NCBI GenBank assembly: GCA_018970845.1
Contig: JAGWVO010000181.1
Span: 1 to 7,263, forward strand
Length of the DNA: 7,263 bases
Reading direction: 5' to 3'
From: Planctomycetota bacterium
Lineage (GTDB): Bacteria > Planctomycetota > Planctomycetia > Gemmatales > Gemmataceae
Positions within the stretch are counted from its first letter, which is position 1. Each line of letters starts with the position of its first letter. This document shows positions 7,101 through 7,263 of the stretch, one piece after another. The notes under the pieces were generated by a model. That model made no database searches. It saw nothing but the letters and a program-made list of their open reading frames with translations, and was not told the origin of the DNA. Made by a program: the position numbers and the translations under genes.

Positions 7101-7263
7101 AGGTGAAAGAGCCTTCGATGATTTGGAAGCGAGGAGAAGAATCATTAAGATGATTCTTGAATTCATCTAGCTCCATCGTGTGGATCTCTGATCCGGTTCC
7201 CACGGCCAAAATTGTTCCGTTACTACAGAAAGAAGCATAGTCGTTGTCGGAAGAGTTCCAAGG
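3028..7263 (-). CDS. Large modular surface/secreted protein with two C-type lectin-like domains, FG-GAP-like propeller, InlB-B-like, TSP3-like and MBG-like repeats (5' partial)
   Basis: The frame is open from the right edge (7263) to the TGA at 3030-3028, giving 1411 visible residues. The true start lies outside the window: the frame continues upstream of a TTG at 7209-7207 without a stop, and no signal peptide is visible. Residue numbers here and below count that TTG as 1. Domain order: CTLD1 (28-141), InlB-B-like repeat (147-211), TSP3-like motifs (215-257), FG-GAP-like propeller (about 265-650), CTLD2 (653-771), TSP3 motif (778-797), second InlB-B-like repeat (804-886), TSP3 motifs (890-934), MBG-like Ig repeat (946-1027), beta-rich C-terminal region (1030-1393). 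These families are typical of extracellular bacterial proteins, where CTLDs bind glycans or proteins and TSP3-type motifs bind calcium. I infer an adhesive or glycan-binding role; no enzyme motif is seen. It has only four cysteines after residue 1, in two close pairs (569/576 and 1133/1147), which could form disulfides. No LPXTG, PEP-CTERM or transmembrane C-terminus is visible. Gene B follows after 34 bases on the same strand. Confidence 0.9.
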   Translation of the reverse strand, partial: PWNSSDNDYASFCSNGTILAVGTGSEIHTMELDEFKNHLNDSSPRFQIIEGSFTWHEAKADAESRGGRLAVLDTEEKIQIVDKLIAESGFLGTWVGLTDEANEGDWRWINGQIVTANRWAQGQPDLEGSEDHAGYDYTSLHKGWHDMPSGWGLRYVLEDPLLHTLNTSPVLNGAITGSGEYEPGATATITATPNAGYIFSGWTGDASGTDNPLSLTMDADKVIGATFEQDIADADSDGLSNYDEIVTYGSDPKNPDSDGDFLGDGFEVNNSSDPNVKTESQAYGLKIKSITKPSSFGNISNAKEIQLEGHTLAAWESSGNGNIHLFNFSEGKLTYQSSIASPDTSHDWPAFGAQMSLIGDRLVTGDPITWISGIHDGRGYQYNIQDRQNPQFEHRLDRDAQTATYIGGYVLAVNGFSILSSSGWSDFGTQNKVHIFRENGEFYQTWTDGYNKLIEFARSPSGDAFIVSRTESSSAPAAQATKIDIYNVTDGNIQHHGGPQLTFQFSYNDFSSINESGNQHSNHRFAFDGNKIYAIDDDYLRIFSLDDGTWNETSVDLRIYSGGSKFSSTNLLLGDGFLIVSSPNADCRDSSKGCVVIFDINSANGALRYRETIPNSSQIPGEFGSYVALDEKTGHLLVSTEFGSSHAWGVINSNDGNWIVYEGLKEKQSTFQIIEGSFTWHEAKADAEARGGRLAVLDTQEKIDQANAYLGGYDYWPDMWIGLTDEAQEGSWKWIDGSPLSSTNWYPGEPNDMYGEDFAILYRNLPGVHSNGEWNDVGDSFRTAYLLEHSQVENFDTDSDGYADAEEIQWGSNPNDSGSYPQVYVSFSSNGGGNIEATGLDYGNGWGNYWYNYYEGYAPLRSIVTLTPVAYNGYVFTGWFGDASGTSSPLNLQMDSSKSVQANFEPDYADTDGDGLTNYEELAIYITNPNASDTDDDGHSDAKEIQRGSDPNNSASIPEKLGNYIGSFDSISNKVYGGSSFLINLPAASSGLPVVVSVKSGPAKVEGNRVRLTGAGIVVLAANQPGDEDYKAANEVTVSFAVLDLQNMTGEYIGNFNAEYFEGAQEAMNRNGQLSMKLAKDGAFTGSMVILGSRISIRGKFDAYGAAEISVSSKTISGVFVDLSIEPMTETEFQVAASIRWSDETSSEFVCYPVAYTGTGGTNNCTLAGKQINSLLISQLLSGIDFGHGFTKIKISTNGTLTFAGRMADGSTVTGSSRLVKDEYGDLLAQASLPLAAVKGLLHGVAQVQTDPEEGQYHLASPYEWVWVRLPQSRARIFKEGFAEKLSVYGQVWNYTKGQSALPEGVDGFTFQVDPDSIVLEEPLDLWGSWPSSNKPTWDYMPKGFTFKVNPITGDISGTAPRTINGKATKAATYQGLLLRPGLETYDGSPLLGGGYILGAESSGVVELTVP
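4129..4374 (-). other. MBG-like Ig repeat in the lectin-domain protein
   Basis: Residues 946-1027 contain I.SF.SISNKVYGG..F.I.LPAASSGLP, SVKSGPAKVEGN, LTGAG and LAANQPGDEDY. They align well with the tandem repeats at the visible end of gene B (LPAASSKLP, SVKSGPATISGN, TGVG, MAANQAGNSNY), so the two adjacent genes share this domain. Here it occurs once. Confidence 0.8.
4408..4542 (-). other. TSP3-like calcium motif pair before the MBG-like domain
   Basis: DTDGDGLTNYEE (892-903) and DTDDDGHSDAKE (915-926) are separated by LAIYITNPNAS and followed by RGSDPNN. Spacing and residues are those of bacterial TSP3-like repeats, predicted to bind calcium. Confidence 0.82.
4552..4800 (-). other. InlB-B-like repeat 2 with aromatic insertion
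   Basis: Residues 804-886 match repeat 1 in the second half (LTPVAYNGYVFTGWFGDASGT..PLNLQMD..K...ANFE). Compared with repeat 1 there is an insertion of roughly 17 residues around 823-839, very rich in Tyr, Trp, Gly and Asn. Confidence 0.78.
4819..4878 (-). other. Single TSP3-like calcium motif after CTLD2
   Basis: DTDSDGYADAEE at residues 778-789, followed by WGSNPND, is a regular bacterial TSP3-like motif. It lies between CTLD2 and the second InlB-B-like repeat, whereas CTLD1 is joined to its InlB-B-like repeat without one. Confidence 0.75.
4897..5253 (-). other. C-type lectin-like domain 2 (EPN type, intact WND)
   Basis: Residues 653-771 repeat the opening of CTLD1 almost exactly (FQIIEGSFTWHEAKADAEAR), then show WIGL (702-705), W.WIDGS (715-720), EPND (731-734), ED (738-739) and GEWND (754-758), ending AYLLEH. 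All main residues of the long-loop calcium and sugar site are present. No cysteines occur. In animal lectins EPN goes with mannose-type preference; here it is only a prediction. Confidence 0.88.
5169..5253 (-). repeat. Direct repeat copy 2 (start of CTLD2)
   Basis: The second copy of the 85-base direct repeat. The flanking sequence diverges much more (the CTLD halves after LDT are only moderately alike), so either the duplication is older with selection or conversion on this part, or this segment was exchanged between copies. Confidence 0.85.
5260..6417 (-). other. FG-GAP-like beta-propeller region
   Basis: Residues about 265-650 contain repeated blades of the type FGAQMSLIGDRLVTGDP (333-349), FSSTNLLLGDGFLIVSSPN (548-566) and FGSYVALDEKTGHLLVST (605-622), alternating with strands such as VHIFREN, IDIYNVTDG, LRIFSLDDG and VVIFDINS. 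This is the FG-GAP/integrin-alpha-like pattern, with degenerate calcium loops. I cannot fix the blade number by eye; six or seven is plausible. A close cysteine pair (569, 576) may pin a loop. The region separates the two CTLDs. Confidence 0.65.
6439..6567 (-). other. TSP3-like calcium motifs before the propeller
   Basis: Two motifs, DADSDGLSNYDE (215-226) and DSDGDFLGDGFE (238-249), are separated by YGSDPKNP and followed by SSDPN. They match the bacterial thrombospondin-3-like repeat that binds calcium and joins extracellular domains. Confidence 0.8.
6577..6771 (-). other. InlB-B-like repeat 1 of the lectin-domain protein
   Basis: Residues 147-211 follow the pattern G.I..SGEYEPGATATITATPN.GY.F.GW.GDASGT..PL.LTMDADK...A.FE, which is characteristic of the divergent InlB B-repeat domain common in exported bacterial proteins. 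It directly follows CTLD1. It is a small beta-rich spacer or adhesion domain with no enzymatic role. Confidence 0.8.
6787..7128 (-). other. C-type lectin-like domain 1 (QPD type, degenerate WND)
   Basis: Residues 28-141 show the CTLD landmarks: FTWHEAKADAESRGGRLAVL at the start, WVGL (76-79), W.WINGQ (88-93), a QPD triplet (105-107), ED (112-113) and RYVLED at the end. The usual calcium-site WND appears as WHD (126-128), so one calcium ligand is replaced by His. The canonical CTLD cysteines are absent. In animal lectins QPD goes with galactose preference; whether that holds here is unknown. Confidence 0.85.
7044..7128 (-). repeat. Direct repeat copy 1 (start of CTLD1)
   Basis: This 85-base stretch matches 5169-5253 with about nine mismatches by eye, mostly at third codon positions. 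It encodes the FQIIEG...RLAVLDT start of the CTLD. Its distance to the second copy is 1875 bases (625 codons). Confidence 0.85.

Overview
The window holds parts of two large minus-strand genes and almost nothing else. Gene A runs from beyond the right edge to a TGA at 3030-3028. Gene B starts with ATG at 2993 and runs off the left edge. Only 34 bases (2994-3027) separate them, with no visible terminator or promoter, so they are probably co-transcribed in the order A then B. Both look like secreted or cell-surface mosaic proteins built from repeated extracellular domains. I see no RNA genes, insertion sequences, CRISPR arrays or metabolic genes. Plus-strand open frames appear to be shadows of the two real genes.

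Gene A (3028 to beyond 7263, 5' end missing) encodes at least 1411 residues. From the N-terminal side it reads: the end of what may be a beta-propeller, C-type-lectin-like domain 1 (CTLD1), an InlB-B-like repeat, a calcium-binding thrombospondin-3-like (TSP3) linker, an FG-GAP-like propeller, CTLD2, a TSP3 motif, a second InlB-B-like repeat with an aromatic insertion, more TSP3 motifs, an MBG-like Ig repeat, and a long beta-rich C-terminal region. The repeated CTLD plus InlB-B plus TSP3 set suggests internal module duplication.

Gene B (beyond 1 to 2993, 3' end missing) encodes at least 997 residues: a signal peptide, a small unassigned beta-rich domain, TSP3-like calcium motifs, 14 RCC1 repeats (the number expected for two seven-bladed propellers), then tandem 84-residue MBG-like repeats continuing out of the window.

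The MBG-like domain and TSP3 motifs occur in both proteins, which supports a common origin of parts and a shared extracellular setting. Adhesion, glycan binding or matrix formation is the reasonable inference; no catalytic domain is visible. The domain mix and moderate GC content resemble large exported proteins of the Verrucomicrobiota/Lentisphaerota group, but that placement is a judgement from style, not a proven assignment.
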